Below are positions 35,745-45,130 of a stretch of DNA of 64,000 nt, one piece after another (within the stretch, counting starts at the first letter, position 1; each line of letters starts with the position of its first letter). The stretch is from an uncultured Muribaculaceae bacterium (GTDB lineage Bacteria; Bacteroidota; Bacteroidia; Bacteroidales; Muribaculaceae): the NCBI GenBank assembly GCA_910584665.1, contig CAJUBL010000005.1, forward strand, positions 1 through 64,000, in the 5' to 3' direction. The notes under the pieces were generated by a model that was given only the letters and a program-made list of their open reading frames with translations, was not told where the DNA came from and ran no database searches. The position numbers and the translations under genes were made by a program.

Positions 35745-36416
35745 TTAGAAGTTATAGCCTACGGCGATATTGACGGTATTACGACGGAAACTTACATCAT
35801 CATTGCCCGGATTGAAGACTTTGGTCATTCCTACGGCTCCGCCGACCGATACATAGTAGTTGTGACCGTAGCTCATGCTCACACCGAAATCCCACTGCAG
35901 GTCGAATCTCTTGAATCCATTCTCCATTATCGAGTACGTATAATCATCAAGACCGTCGCAATAAGCCTTGGCTGTAAGATTCGTATTGAGTACAGGACCT
36001 GTAAACAGTGATATCGAGATATCATCGGTAAAATCAAAACGATAACCGAAGTTCAGCGGAATGCGGAATCCGCAGTTCCTTATAGATCCGTCATATACGC
36101 TGAGAATACCGTCTCCGGTTCCCGGCATGGCAGGATCGAATACTTCTATATCATTGTCAAATGTATCGTAAAAGAAATGGACACCCGGCTCGAAGAAAAG
36201 ATTCTTCCATATAGGAATATTGTATACGGCACCGATCGTAAATCCGGCTCCATTACCATATGAATCATCGGCAGTCCCGGCTACCGAACTGATGTCAAGT
36301 CCCAGACGCAGACCTATATAAGGCTTGTTGTCAGGATTCTCTATCAGATAATTCTGTGCGGTCGCCATTCCTGAAAGCGCTGTGGCCGCGATAAGCGCGA
36401 GTACTATTCTTTTCAT
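35745..36416 (-). CDS. Outer-membrane beta-barrel protein (PF13568-like)
   Basis: A 223-residue exported protein with a signal peptide ending at ATAQN (about residue 20). It shows alternating hydrophobic strands, GLRLGLDISS near the start and a C-terminal strand NTVNIAVGYNF ending in Phe, as expected for an outer-membrane barrel of eight to ten strands. ATG at 36416 is preferred over the upstream non-ATG start. It begins 15 bases after the PCMD gene. Transport or structural function is unknown. Confidence 0.85.
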   Translation of the reverse strand: MKRIVLALIAATALSGMATAQNYLIENPDNKPYIGLRLGLDISSVAGTADDSYGNGAGFTIGAVYNIPIWKNLFFEPGVHFFYDTFDNDIEVFDPAMPGTGDGILSVYDGSIRNCGFRIPLNFGYRFDFTDDISISLFTGPVLNTNLTAKAYCDGLDDYTYSIMENGFKRFDLQWDFGVSMSYGHNYYVSVGGAVGMTKVFNPGNDDVSFRRNTVNIAVGYNF

Positions 36417-36431
36417 AATTATCAAATTAAG

Positions 36432-38006
36432 TTAATAGTCATACACAAGTTCTATATCATCTATATACAGCACACTTCCGTTTCCGCCGGTAAAATAGTC
36501 ACCATACTTTGACGCCGATGCCACTATAAGGATATAGTTGGGAACACGCTGTGTCGAGGTATATTTCAGTTCAAATTCAAACGGTATATAATCCTTAACA
36601 GTCTCACCATACTGAATGTTTCCGTAAGCCACGACTTCACTGCCAGAGGGATCAAAAAGATGACGGTCCTTCGGGTTGGTACGTATCTCGAACGGCTCGT
36701 CACTGTCTATGAGCGCCGACCACACTATGCATGTGTCGGGGCGGCCCTTGAGATAATCATATTCTGCCGAAGCATGACTTATATCGGCACAGTTATACTT
36801 GAGGTATCCGCGCACCTTGGTCGGACGCTGGGTGAACGGTCGTCCGAAACTCAGGACTCCGTTGGTTCCTTCCGTACGCACATAATACCCGGCAAAGATA
36901 TTGCCGGCGGCAATCTTGCCGAGAGCTCCGATACCCACGAACTTCGTCTCGAGCCTGGCAGCCTTACCCTTACCCGTAGGGGTATCGTCGGTGGGCATAC
37001 TGTTGCTTTGTCCCAGTGTAGTCGCTCCCTTGTTTCCGGTATCCCAGTATTGCACGCCACCCTCCTGCCAGGGATTCCAGACCTTACCGTTGAGCCACCA
37101 GTACTCAAAGTCGGCATCAGGCACCTGAACATCCCGACCGGTAGTGAACACGACTTCAGCAGCATATTCATCGTCACTGAAAGCCCTTACCGCATACTCT
37201 GTCTCCGGTTCCAGATTAATGATACGGGCAGTAAGACTACCGCCGTTGGATGTGATCCAGCCGGCCGGCACCCGCGTCCATTCCTCCACATCTGCACGAC
37301 GATACTCGAAGCCGTTGTCCCTGCCCTCCTGAGCCTGGGCATAAGCCCAGGCCACACGGGTCCATGCATCACATCTGTCTGTGGTGACAGTGCTGGCCGT
37401 GACCTCGGCATATATAGTCCAGATCTCTTCACGCCCATGGTTGATGATGCTGAGTTCCAACGGACTGGACAGGCTTATGGTCCCTCCGTCAATCTCTGGT
37501 GTCACAGTCGACCCGACTGGACCGAGTTTCATTGATGTAACCCGCAGCCGGGTAAGATCAGTACCCTCGGGGAGTGTGACTATCACTCTATGGGCGGGAA
37601 CATCTATGACACTTGATCCTATCTGTCCGGCCACATTGAAATACCGCTCGATATTCTGGGTAGCCTTAAGTACCCACCAGTACTCCTGATATATCTTCAG
37701 CATCACAGCCTGCGGTTTGGTCATATCGATAGGATGGTCAAGAACACCCGCCTCGACTGTCGCACCCGGAGTGACCGTATAGCCGGTAACATTCATCGCA
37801 TAGATATCGGCGGTCTCCCCGAGCGAGATATTGACCACTCGTGTAGCCGAGTCTATAACCGCCGGCGCAGCCTCATCTTCAACGGTAAATGTCAGAAAAT
37901 TCGGCTGGATACGCGGATATGGTATATCGTTCTTGATACAGCCTGTGAACGCAATGGTGGCAGAGAGCAACACCGTGACAAGAATATGTATATTGAATCT
38001 GCTCAT
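36432..38006 (-). CDS. PCMD-domain lipoprotein (putative carbohydrate-binding/metabolism domain)
   Basis: A 524-residue lipoprotein (lipobox FTGC at about residues 19-22). The N-terminal half is beta-rich and contains a fibronectin-III-like segment (RIINLEPETEYAVRAFSDDE). The C-terminal 230 residues match the PCMD domain (DADFEYWWLNGKVWNPWQEG, WDTGNKGA, and the end SVLYIDDIELVYDY). PCMD domains are associated with glycan-related loci and surface lipoproteins in Bacteroidota, with little biochemistry. The gene sits among beta-barrel genes with gaps of 15 and 24 bases, so these products may form one outer-membrane assembly. Confidence 0.85.
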   Translation of the reverse strand: MSRFNIHILVTVLLSATIAFTGCIKNDIPYPRIQPNFLTFTVEDEAAPAVIDSATRVVNISLGETADIYAMNVTGYTVTPGATVEAGVLDHPIDMTKPQAVMLKIYQEYWWVLKATQNIERYFNVAGQIGSSVIDVPAHRVIVTLPEGTDLTRLRVTSMKLGPVGSTVTPEIDGGTISLSSPLELSIINHGREEIWTIYAEVTASTVTTDRCDAWTRVAWAYAQAQEGRDNGFEYRRADVEEWTRVPAGWITSNGGSLTARIINLEPETEYAVRAFSDDEYAAEVVFTTGRDVQVPDADFEYWWLNGKVWNPWQEGGVQYWDTGNKGATTLGQSNSMPTDDTPTGKGKAARLETKFVGIGALGKIAAGNIFAGYYVRTEGTNGVLSFGRPFTQRPTKVRGYLKYNCADISHASAEYDYLKGRPDTCIVWSALIDSDEPFEIRTNPKDRHLFDPSGSEVVAYGNIQYGETVKDYIPFEFELKYTSTQRVPNYILIVASASKYGDYFTGGNGSVLYIDDIELVYDY

Positions 38007-38030
38007 CTGGAATAGGTTATACCGGCATCC

Positions 38031-38936
38031 TTATATATGGATCGACATGCCGAAGTTGATGTTGAAAATATTGAACTTGAAGTTGGCTCCGCTTGAAAAA
38101 CGGGATCCCTCTTCAACGCCATCTGTCCACTGGTGCTCGTTCTTGAGTTTCATTCCGAAAACTCCGAACGACACATTGAATGCGACATTATCCTGAATAA
38201 ATATAGCCAGACCGGGGCTGAAATTGAGACTCGCCTCTGTGATGTTTGTACGCGTATCTTTCATTTCGCCGTCATATAGTCGCTTGAAGCGGGAAGAACC
38301 GCTGCCGAACGACAGGTCGACCTCATTGAAGATACCGAAACGCTTCATGCGCCCCAGTCCGACATAATTACGGTAAAAGAAACCGGCACTATAGACCTGA
38401 GAATAATATGATATGTCTGCCAGATTGAAGTTCATGTCATCGCTGAAATCAAACGACAGCGACCCGAGATTTCCTTTCATACGGGTGAAATTGAACTTGA
38501 TGCCTACAGTCTGGTTATTACGTATAGCATAGCTTATTGTCGGCTTTATAGAATAGGCCTTGATTCCCATGTCAAGATCCTTGATGATTGAGAGAACCTG
38601 AACATCGTCACTTGAAAACTCTCCATAAGAGGCCGTCAGACCGAAAGCCCACTGCCCCCGGGGTATGAACAGATAATTATAAAGTCCGCGGTCATAACGG
38701 CCATAATTGGTCTGCGGGAGTATGATGCTGATTGTATCGCCACCCACGATTACCATCTCATCATCAAGCGCATCACGCACCATTACTGTTGAGTCTACCG
38801 GAATCTTAGGATTATCACCGAGAATACGCTTTATGATATCCGGTGACGCGGTTGGACTCTCGACATCTCCGGCCAACGATGATATGGAACAGGCGAAGCC
38901 TAAAACCACAGGCAGTATGTATCTGAGTATTTCCAT
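38031..38936 (-). CDS. Predicted outer-membrane beta-barrel protein, paralogue 1 of a tandem pair
   Basis: A 301-residue exported protein (signal to about residue 22, SSLAGD). After a 60-residue linker it has about ten amphipathic strands and ends NIFNINFGMSIHI, a barrel-type C-terminus. Blocks FIPRGQWAFGLTASY, RNYVGLGRMKRFGIFNEVDL and FKFNIFNINFGMS are shared with the next upstream gene, showing a tandem duplication. I do not recognise a named family. It is 3 bases downstream of its paralogue and 24 bases before the PCMD gene. Confidence 0.75.
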   Translation of the reverse strand: MEILRYILPVVLGFACSISSLAGDVESPTASPDIIKRILGDNPKIPVDSTVMVRDALDDEMVIVGGDTISIILPQTNYGRYDRGLYNYLFIPRGQWAFGLTASYGEFSSDDVQVLSIIKDLDMGIKAYSIKPTISYAIRNNQTVGIKFNFTRMKGNLGSLSFDFSDDMNFNLADISYYSQVYSAGFFYRNYVGLGRMKRFGIFNEVDLSFGSGSSRFKRLYDGEMKDTRTNITEASLNFSPGLAIFIQDNVAFNVSFGVFGMKLKNEHQWTDGVEEGSRFSSGANFKFNIFNINFGMSIHI

Positions 38937-38939
38937 CGT

Positions 38940-39695
38940 TTACAGGTAGAAGGCAACGCCAAAGGTTATTGAAAACAGATTGATCTTAAAATTGGCCGAC
39001 TGGTTATTGCGACGGGCCACATAGACCTGGTCGGTCGTCGACTTGGTCCTGGTATAACTGAAGCCCAACACTCCCACATTTACCTCTATAGCAGAGTAGT
39101 TGTTAAGAAACATGATCATACCCGGAGCCAGCCCTACGTCAAGGTCAAACGACCGCTCATAGGTACCGGTCACATCATCACCCGAACCATTGCAGAGTTT
39201 CGACTGGCTTCCTCCGATCTGAAGCTGTACCTCATTGAACATACCGAAGCGTTTGTTGTTTCCGAAACTTATGTAATTTCGGAAAGCGGCCATACCCGAG
39301 TAGCTGTGACTCAGACTGTAAAGATTATCGATATTATAATCGGTATCTGACGCCAGCACAAAACGGGCCTTGTCGACCCGCATCAGCGTACGCTTGTAAG
39401 CGAAACGGCCACCGGCTGTAAGATTGTCCCTGAAACAGTACATCAGCATCGGACTCACCTTGAAAGAATAAGAATCCCCCTTGATATTCTCGAGTACAAA
39501 GAACTGATAGTTATCATGACTGGCCTGCGACCAGCTCACGCTCACCCCCGTAATCCATTGGCCGCGCGGTATGAATGAGTATTGCTCCAGTCCTCGCTTG
39601 AATTGCTCCTGGGCACAGACCGCAGCCGTGTCCGTGATACAGACAAGCAACAGAAGCATGATACGAGTGAAAAATGATCGGATTGACTGGTTCAT
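38940..39695 (-). CDS. Predicted outer-membrane beta-barrel protein, paralogue 2 of a tandem pair
   Basis: A 251-residue exported protein (signal to about residue 28, AVCAQE). It lacks the 60-residue N-terminal linker of its neighbour but shares FIPRGQWITGVSVSW, RNYISFGNNKRFGMFNEVQL and the C-terminal FKINLFSITFGVAFYL. Repeated glycine/aromatic alternation suits an outer-membrane barrel of about ten strands. It starts 17 bases after ftsH and may be co-transcribed with it. Function is unknown. Confidence 0.75.
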   Translation of the reverse strand: MNQSIRSFFTRIMLLLLVCITDTAAVCAQEQFKRGLEQYSFIPRGQWITGVSVSWSQASHDNYQFFVLENIKGDSYSFKVSPMLMYCFRDNLTAGGRFAYKRTLMRVDKARFVLASDTDYNIDNLYSLSHSYSGMAAFRNYISFGNNKRFGMFNEVQLQIGGSQSKLCNGSGDDVTGTYERSFDLDVGLAPGMIMFLNNYSAIEVNVGVLGFSYTRTKSTTDQVYVARRNNQSANFKINLFSITFGVAFYL

Positions 39696-39712
39696 TGATT
39701 GGATGATAGGTG

Positions 39713-41878
39713 CTATTCTTGTTTTTTTGCAGATTGGTCCGACAGACCGGCCCCGTCGGAATCATCTGGCCGGTCAGCCTGATCGGCCCCGTCTGAGGGG
39801 GCTTCCGACAGAACCGGTTCCGACGACTCGTCCGACTCTGACTTTTTACCTGGGATAGGAGGCATTTCGGCCGGAACATCAGTGGCAACCACATCAATTA
39901 TACCACCGTTGGCCCGACGGGTTTCCGACTCGGCCTTGGCGGCCGCGGCCGAACGAGCGGCAAGGATCTCGTCAGTACGTGACGTCCACTGACGTTTGCC
40001 GAATATACGTTCGACATCCTCGGTGAAAATAACTTCACGCTTAAGCAGTACCTCAGCCAGTTCGGCATGCCCTTTGGCATGCTCTTCCAGTATCTTCTTG
40101 GCCCGCTCATACTGCTCATTGATAATACGCGATACCTCCTCGTCAATGAGACGGGCTCGGTCATCGCTGTAAGGTTTGGAGAAACCATAGTCCTGCCCTG
40201 TCGAATCATAATAACTCAGATTGGGCAGACGCTCGCTCATACCATAATATACGACCATGGCATAGGCCTGCTTGGTAACCCTCTCCAGATCGTTGGCGGC
40301 ACCGGTCGATATACGCCCGAGAAACAGCTCCTCTGCTGCACGTCCGCCAAGAGTGGCACACATCTCGTCAAGCAGAGCCTGGGTTGGTGTGATCTGACGC
40401 TCTTCCGGCAGATACCACGCCGCTCCGAGAGCTTTGCCACGGGGCACGATCGTAACCTTGACAAGCGGATTGGCATACTGCAGATGCCATGACAATGCGG
40501 CATGACCGGCCTCATGGATGGCAATGGCTTTCTTCTCCTCGTCGGTAGTTATCTTGGAACGTTTCTCGAGTCCGCCTATTATACGGTCTACAGCGGCGAT
40601 AAAATCCTGCTTGTCAACAGCCTTCTTATTATTACGTGCCGCTATCAGGGCCGCCTCGTTACATACGTTGGCTATATCGGCACCCGAGAAGCCTGGAGTC
40701 TGACGCGCCAGCAACTCGACGTCAACGTTAGGAGCGACCTTGATTTTGCGTAAGTGTACATTGAATATGGCAACACGGTCGTTAAGATCCGGCAGATCGA
40801 CATATATCTGTCGGTCAAAACGTCCTGCGCGCAACAATGCCTTGTCGAGGATGTCGGCACGGTTGGTAGCGGCCAGAATAATCACACCGCTGTTGGAGCC
40901 GAAGCCATCCATCTCGGTAAGAAGCTGATTGAGTGTGTTTTCACGTTCATCATTGGCTCCCATATTGGGATTCTTGCCACGGGCTCGTCCCACGGCATCG
41001 ATCTCGTCGATGAAAACGATACATGGCGCTTTTTCCTTGGCCTGACGGAAAAGGTCACGCACTCGCGAAGCACCGACTCCGACAAACATCTCTACGAAGT
41101 CACTGCCCGACATAGAGAAGAACGGCACATTGGCCTCACCTGCCACAGCCTTGGCAAGCAGAGTCTTACCTGTTCCGGGAGGGCCCACGAGCAGTGCGCC
41201 CTTGGGGATCTTGCCTCCGAGGTCGGTATACCGTTGCGGGTTCTTGAGGAACTCGACAATCTCCTCGATCTCGGTCTTAGCCTCCGACAATCCGGCCACA
41301 TCCTTGAAAGTCACCTGTATAGGTCCGTCTTTATCAAAAATCTGAGCCTTTGATTTGCCGACACTGAACACACCGCCGGGTCCGCCGTCACGGTTGCTCA
41401 TACGACGCATGAAATAGATCCAGAAGAATATTATCAGCAACAGCGGACCAAACGACCATAGCATGCCTCCCCATCCGCCGTCATTATTGTAATCGACATT
41501 GACAAAATCCCTGCCGCGACTCGACTGCCATTCTTCAAGTTTTTTTTCAAAAGCCACACTTGAACCGATCTTCGTGGTTATACGGGCATTTTTCAGGTCT
41601 TCCTGAGTAAATTTAGAATTGGGATATAATGCCTTGAACAGAGAGTCTGAGAGATATGCCTCTGCAAATTCACGCTTATTGTAAATAACCAGTTTCTTGA
41701 CACCACCGTTGGCGGCGGCAACAGAATCACTCATTACTTTGCCAAAGCGGTCATATGAGACCTCCTCATTGGCGGCATTCTGATCCATCCAGAACATACC
41801 GCCAAGAAACAGCAGTATGACGGCATACATCCAGTACAGACTGAATTTTATAGTTTTTTTCTTTTTGGGCTCGGGCAT
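39713..41878 (-). CDS. ftsH: ATP-dependent zinc metalloprotease FtsH
   Basis: A membrane-bound AAA+ protease that degrades damaged membrane proteins and short-lived regulators. The 721-residue protein has two membrane segments (about residues 12-28 and 126-148). The AAA domain carries Walker A GPPGTGKT and Walker [12 protein letters not shown], with the second region of homology [20 protein letters not shown]. The zinc site is HEAGH. The last 60 residues form an acidic, low-complexity tail (rich in Asp, Ser, Glu and Pro), longer than in E. coli FtsH. It lies downstream of rsfS, a usual Bacteroidota order. Confidence 0.97.
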   Translation of the reverse strand: MPEPKKKKTIKFSLYWMYAVILLFLGGMFWMDQNAANEEVSYDRFGKVMSDSVAAANGGVKKLVIYNKREFAEAYLSDSLFKALYPNSKFTQEDLKNARITTKIGSSVAFEKKLEEWQSSRGRDFVNVDYNNDGGWGGMLWSFGPLLLIIFFWIYFMRRMSNRDGGPGGVFSVGKSKAQIFDKDGPIQVTFKDVAGLSEAKTEIEEIVEFLKNPQRYTDLGGKIPKGALLVGPPGTGKTLLAKAVAGEANVPFFSMSGSDFVEMFVGVGASRVRDLFRQAKEKAPCIVFIDEIDAVGRARGKNPNMGANDERENTLNQLLTEMDGFGSNSGVIILAATNRADILDKALLRAGRFDRQIYVDLPDLNDRVAIFNVHLRKIKVAPNVDVELLARQTPGFSGADIANVCNEAALIAARNNKKAVDKQDFIAAVDRIIGGLEKRSKITTDEEKKAIAIHEAGHAALSWHLQYANPLVKVTIVPRGKALGAAWYLPEERQITPTQALLDEMCATLGGRAAEELFLGRISTGAANDLERVTKQAYAMVVYYGMSERLPNLSYYDSTGQDYGFSKPYSDDRARLIDEEVSRIINEQYERAKKILEEHAKGHAELAEVLLKREVIFTEDVERIFGKRQWTSRTDEILAARSAAAAKAESETRRANGGIIDVVATDVPAEMPPIPGKKSESDESSEPVLSEAPSDGADQADRPDDSDGAGLSDQSAKKQE

Positions 41879-41971
41879 AAGTATTTAATTATGTGTGTCT
41901 TACACTATTTAAAGATGAATTACAGATTAGACCTCATCGACAACCGATATACTGATTGACAGCAAATTACA

Positions 41972-42331
41972 TCAATCCAGATCGGGGATATGGGTTATGA
42001 CCGCATCGCTCCACAGTTCCTCAAGATTGTAATACTGACGAGCCTCCCGCGTGAAAACATGAACCAGAGTATCACCGTAATCAATGACAATCCACTGTGC
42101 ATTACGGTAACCGTCATAGTTATATGGCTTTACACGGGCCTTTTCAAGCAGATACTCGCGGATGCTGTCAGCTATAGCGGTAACCTGCATTGATGAGTTA
42201 CCCTGACATATGATGAAGCGGTCGATCGTAGTTCCGTCAACCTTATCCATGTCAACGATAGTTATGTCACGACCTTTACGTTCCTGTATTCCCTCAATTA
42301 TGAGTTGCCTGATATCAATATTTTCTGTCAT
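41972..42331 (-). CDS. rsfS: Ribosome silencing factor (RsfS/DUF143)
   Basis: Binds ribosomal protein L14 and blocks subunit joining when nutrients are scarce. The 119-residue protein has the family blocks IQERKGRDITIVDMDKV, DRFIICQGNSSMQVTAIADS, NAQWIVIDYGDTLVHVF and REARQYYNLEELW. Length and motifs are typical. It precedes ftsH by 93 bases, and a TATTTTTG box upstream (42358-42365, minus) could be its promoter. Confidence 0.95.
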   Translation of the reverse strand: MTENIDIRQLIIEGIQERKGRDITIVDMDKVDGTTIDRFIICQGNSSMQVTAIADSIREYLLEKARVKPYNYDGYRNAQWIVIDYGDTLVHVFTREARQYYNLEELWSDAVITHIPDLD

Positions 42332-42357
42332 AAATAAAATTGTGCGCTATTAATGTG

Positions 42358-42365
42358 CAAAAATA
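42358..42365 (-). promoter_or_regulatory. Possible -7 box for rsfS-ftsH
   Basis: TATTTTTG on the minus strand matches TAnnTTTG and lies 26 bases before the rsfS ATG. No good TTTG -33 element stands at the expected spacing, so this is tentative. Confidence 0.4.
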
Positions 42366-42499
42366 ATGAATTTTTTTGATAGATTAACCGACTCTTCCCT
42401 AATATAACAAATTCGATGCCAAAAAGTCATCCCGACCTCATCTTTTCAGAATATGTTTATTAAACTAAGACATATTCTCAAAAACTGTTCAAACAGAAA

Positions 42500-43777
42500 T
42501 TACTCGAAACGCATCACCCGTGCAGGCGATATTCTTGCTACCGTATGAGTCGGTATTATCATGATTGCCAGGGAAAGAAGAGCCGCTCCGACGTTAAGGG
42601 CAACTATACCTGTCCAGTTAAACTCTACCGGTACCGAATTGAGATAATAGGCTTCGGGATCAAGTGGCACCAGCCTGAACTGCCACTGAATCCACACAAG
42701 CAGCAGTCCCACCATATCACCGATAAGTATCCCCCGGAGTACCACCCGCTCGGCCATATACAGGAAAACCCGGGCAATCAGACCATTATCGGCCCCCAGA
42801 GCTTTCAGCGTACCGATAAGACGTACACGCTCCAATATCATTATAAACAGGCAGGACACAAGGGTCACTGCCGCCACACACCCCATAAGCGCCAATATCA
42901 CAATCACATTGGTATCAAGAAGGTCAAGCCAGTTGAAATACATCGGATCCTGCTCAAACACATCACTGACAGCAAGATAGCAGTCCGTGGCATCGCTATA
43001 GAAAGCATCTGTGGCAACCCGCTGCATAGCCTGTCGTACAGAGATAATTCTATCCGGATCAACACCTCGTATCTCAATAGCGCTTCCCTGAACGGAATCA
43101 AGGTCACACAATGGGCGTGCAGCATCCATCGACATGAATGCCAGCAACTTATCATATTCATTGAAGTGGGAATTGTAAATCCCGGCCACGACAAAACGTC
43201 TAGTACGTAAATTATTGTCACTGAAGAAGTAGCCGTTTACCCGATCTCCGACCGAGAGTGCAAGGGCACTGGCGGTAGTTCTGGATATGACAATATGGTA
43301 CCGGGTAGAATCGACACTGTAATCAGGCAACACACCCGACTCCAGATTTTCAACGATAAACGAATCAGCCATATCGCCATCAGAAGCCTTGAAAATCAGA
43401 CCGGCGAACTGACTGTCGGTCTTCAGTATTCCAGGCTGGCGTATAGTCAGTTCCGCTTTAGCTCCCTCCGGCAACTCCTTACCGATCATATCGAAAAGAG
43501 CCGGCGTGAATGACACACCGACAGACGGTTCTGATTCATAGCCTGACGTTGGCTGGACCGGACACATGGTGACCTGTGCATCAAACCCCATTACCTTACG
43601 CGTGATCTGATGCCTGAAACCGGGGACAATAGCCAGAGTAACCAGCATTATGGTGATTGACAATGAGATGCCTACAACAGCTATCGTTACAGCCGGGGAG
43701 CGCCGTGACGTTCCGGGACTACCGTCAGCCGAACGGCCGAGACTGAGTCTACGCGCTATCAACAGGCTTACCCTCAT
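42500..43777 (-). CDS. ABC transporter permease, FtsX/LolC-like family
   Basis: A 425-residue inner-membrane protein with one N-terminal membrane segment (TIAVVGISLSITIMLVTLAI), a large periplasmic MacB-like domain (about residues 55-280) and three C-terminal segments (NVIVILALMGCVAAVTLVSC onward). This is the LolC/E topology, which releases lipoproteins or forms mechanotransmission complexes. The matching ATPase is not in the window. The start overlaps the aminotransferase stop by four bases. The LolC-type role is inferred from fold only. Confidence 0.85.
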   Translation of the reverse strand: MRVSLLIARRLSLGRSADGSPGTSRRSPAVTIAVVGISLSITIMLVTLAIVPGFRHQITRKVMGFDAQVTMCPVQPTSGYESEPSVGVSFTPALFDMIGKELPEGAKAELTIRQPGILKTDSQFAGLIFKASDGDMADSFIVENLESGVLPDYSVDSTRYHIVISRTTASALALSVGDRVNGYFFSDNNLRTRRFVVAGIYNSHFNEYDKLLAFMSMDAARPLCDLDSVQGSAIEIRGVDPDRIISVRQAMQRVATDAFYSDATDCYLAVSDVFEQDPMYFNWLDLLDTNVIVILALMGCVAAVTLVSCLFIMILERVRLIGTLKALGADNGLIARVFLYMAERVVLRGILIGDMVGLLLVWIQWQFRLVPLDPEAYYLNSVPVEFNWTGIVALNVGAALLSLAIMIIPTHTVARISPARVMRFE

Positions 43778-44976
43778 GGCTCCACACGGCCAGGGTAGGC
43801 CTTCAACGCTTCACGAAGTACCACAAGAGCATGTCCAAGATCCTCTTTGTTAAGCACATAAGCCATACGAACCTCATTACGGCCATGTCCCGGCGACGTA
43901 TAGAATCCCGATGCGGGAGCCATAAATACAGTGGCTCCTTCATACTCGAAGTCACTGAGACACCAGCTGCAGAACCGGTCGGCATCGTCAACCGGCAGGC
44001 TCACGACTGTATAGAACGCACCCATAGGTATCGGAGAATAGCATCCGGGGATACGGTTAAGACCGTCAATCAGGAACTTACGACGCTCGACATATTCGTT
44101 ATAGGTACGCAACATATAGTCGGCCGACGTATCTATCGAGGCTTCGGCCACAAGCTGACCCAACAATGGCGGGCTGAGACGGGCCTGGCAGAACTTCATG
44201 ACATTCTTCTTAAGTTCCTTATGCTTGGTAATAATAGCCCCGATGCGTATTCCGCACTCGTTATAACGTTTTGACACTGAATCAATAAGGACCACCTGCT
44301 CCTCTATTCCCTCAAGATGGAAAGCCGAAATGTAGGGTGCTCCCGTATAACAGAACTCACGATACACCTCGTCACTGAACAGAAACAGGTCATGTTTCCT
44401 GACAAGATCACGTATCTGCTCCATCTCGCGGCGGGTATAAAGGTATCCGGTGGGATTGTTGGGGTTACATATGAGTATACCCTTGGTTTTCGGAGTGATA
44501 AGCTCCTCAAACTTTTCGACAGGGGGCAACGAGAAGCCATCCTCGATCGACGATGGCACTGTTACGATCTTCGCGCCGGCCGAGATAGCAAACGCCATAT
44601 AGTTGGCATAGGCCGGTTCAGGAACAATAATCTCGTCACCCGGATCCAGACAGGCCATGAAAGCGAAAAGCACAGCCTCCGATCCTCCTGTGGTGACTAT
44701 GATATCATCGACATCGACGTTGATGTTGAACTTGTGGTAATACTGTTCCAGCTTCCTGCGAAGCGACAGGAGACCCTCCGACGGGCTGTATTCCAATACC
44801 TTGCGGTCAATATGTCTCAAGGCCTCGAAAGCCTCGGGAGGTGTCGGCACATCGGGCTGACCGATGTTGAGATGATAAACCTTTACACCGCGGGCCTTTG
44901 CGGCATTGGCCAGCGGAACAAGTTTTCGTATAGGTGATGCGGGCATTATTTCGCCGCGATGAGAAATCGTTGGCAT
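43774..44976 (-). CDS. PLP-dependent aminotransferase, class I/II (aspartate aminotransferase-like)
   Basis: Transfers amino groups using pyridoxal phosphate. The 400-residue protein shows VYHLNIGQPDVPTPPEAF near residue 34, LEYSPSEGLLSLRRKL, the cofactor blocks GILICNPNNPTGYLYT and FLFSDEVYREF, and the Schiff-base Lys in DSVSKRYNECGIRIGAI. The final Arg block GRNEVRMAYVLN is present. Substrate could be aspartate, alanine or an aromatic amino acid. It is translationally coupled to the permease gene (43774-43777). A possible -7 box TATCTTTG lies at 45005-45012 on the minus strand. Confidence 0.93.
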   Translation of the reverse strand: MPTISHRGEIMPASPIRKLVPLANAAKARGVKVYHLNIGQPDVPTPPEAFEALRHIDRKVLEYSPSEGLLSLRRKLEQYYHKFNINVDVDDIIVTTGGSEAVLFAFMACLDPGDEIIVPEPAYANYMAFAISAGAKIVTVPSSIEDGFSLPPVEKFEELITPKTKGILICNPNNPTGYLYTRREMEQIRDLVRKHDLFLFSDEVYREFCYTGAPYISAFHLEGIEEQVVLIDSVSKRYNECGIRIGAIITKHKELKKNVMKFCQARLSPPLLGQLVAEASIDTSADYMLRTYNEYVERRKFLIDGLNRIPGCYSPIPMGAFYTVVSLPVDDADRFCSWCLSDFEYEGATVFMAPASGFYTSPGHGRNEVRMAYVLNKEDLGHALVVLREALKAYPGRVEP

Positions 44977-45130
44977 AATCAGTCCATGAATGGTTTTGAA
45001 TTTGCAAAGATAGCGTTTTCAACTCAAAAAATATGTTTTTAAGAAATTTTTGATTGCATCTGACTCATTGGTTAAGCTACATTTTGTAATTTTACATCAT
45101 AAATGAACAATTACCTAATATTAAGGATAT

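Noticed and set aside
45012..45130. Possible shared operator between the divergent aminotransferase and M3 peptidase genes
   Set aside because: Only weak -7-like boxes were found and no palindrome, so no regulatory site can be supported.
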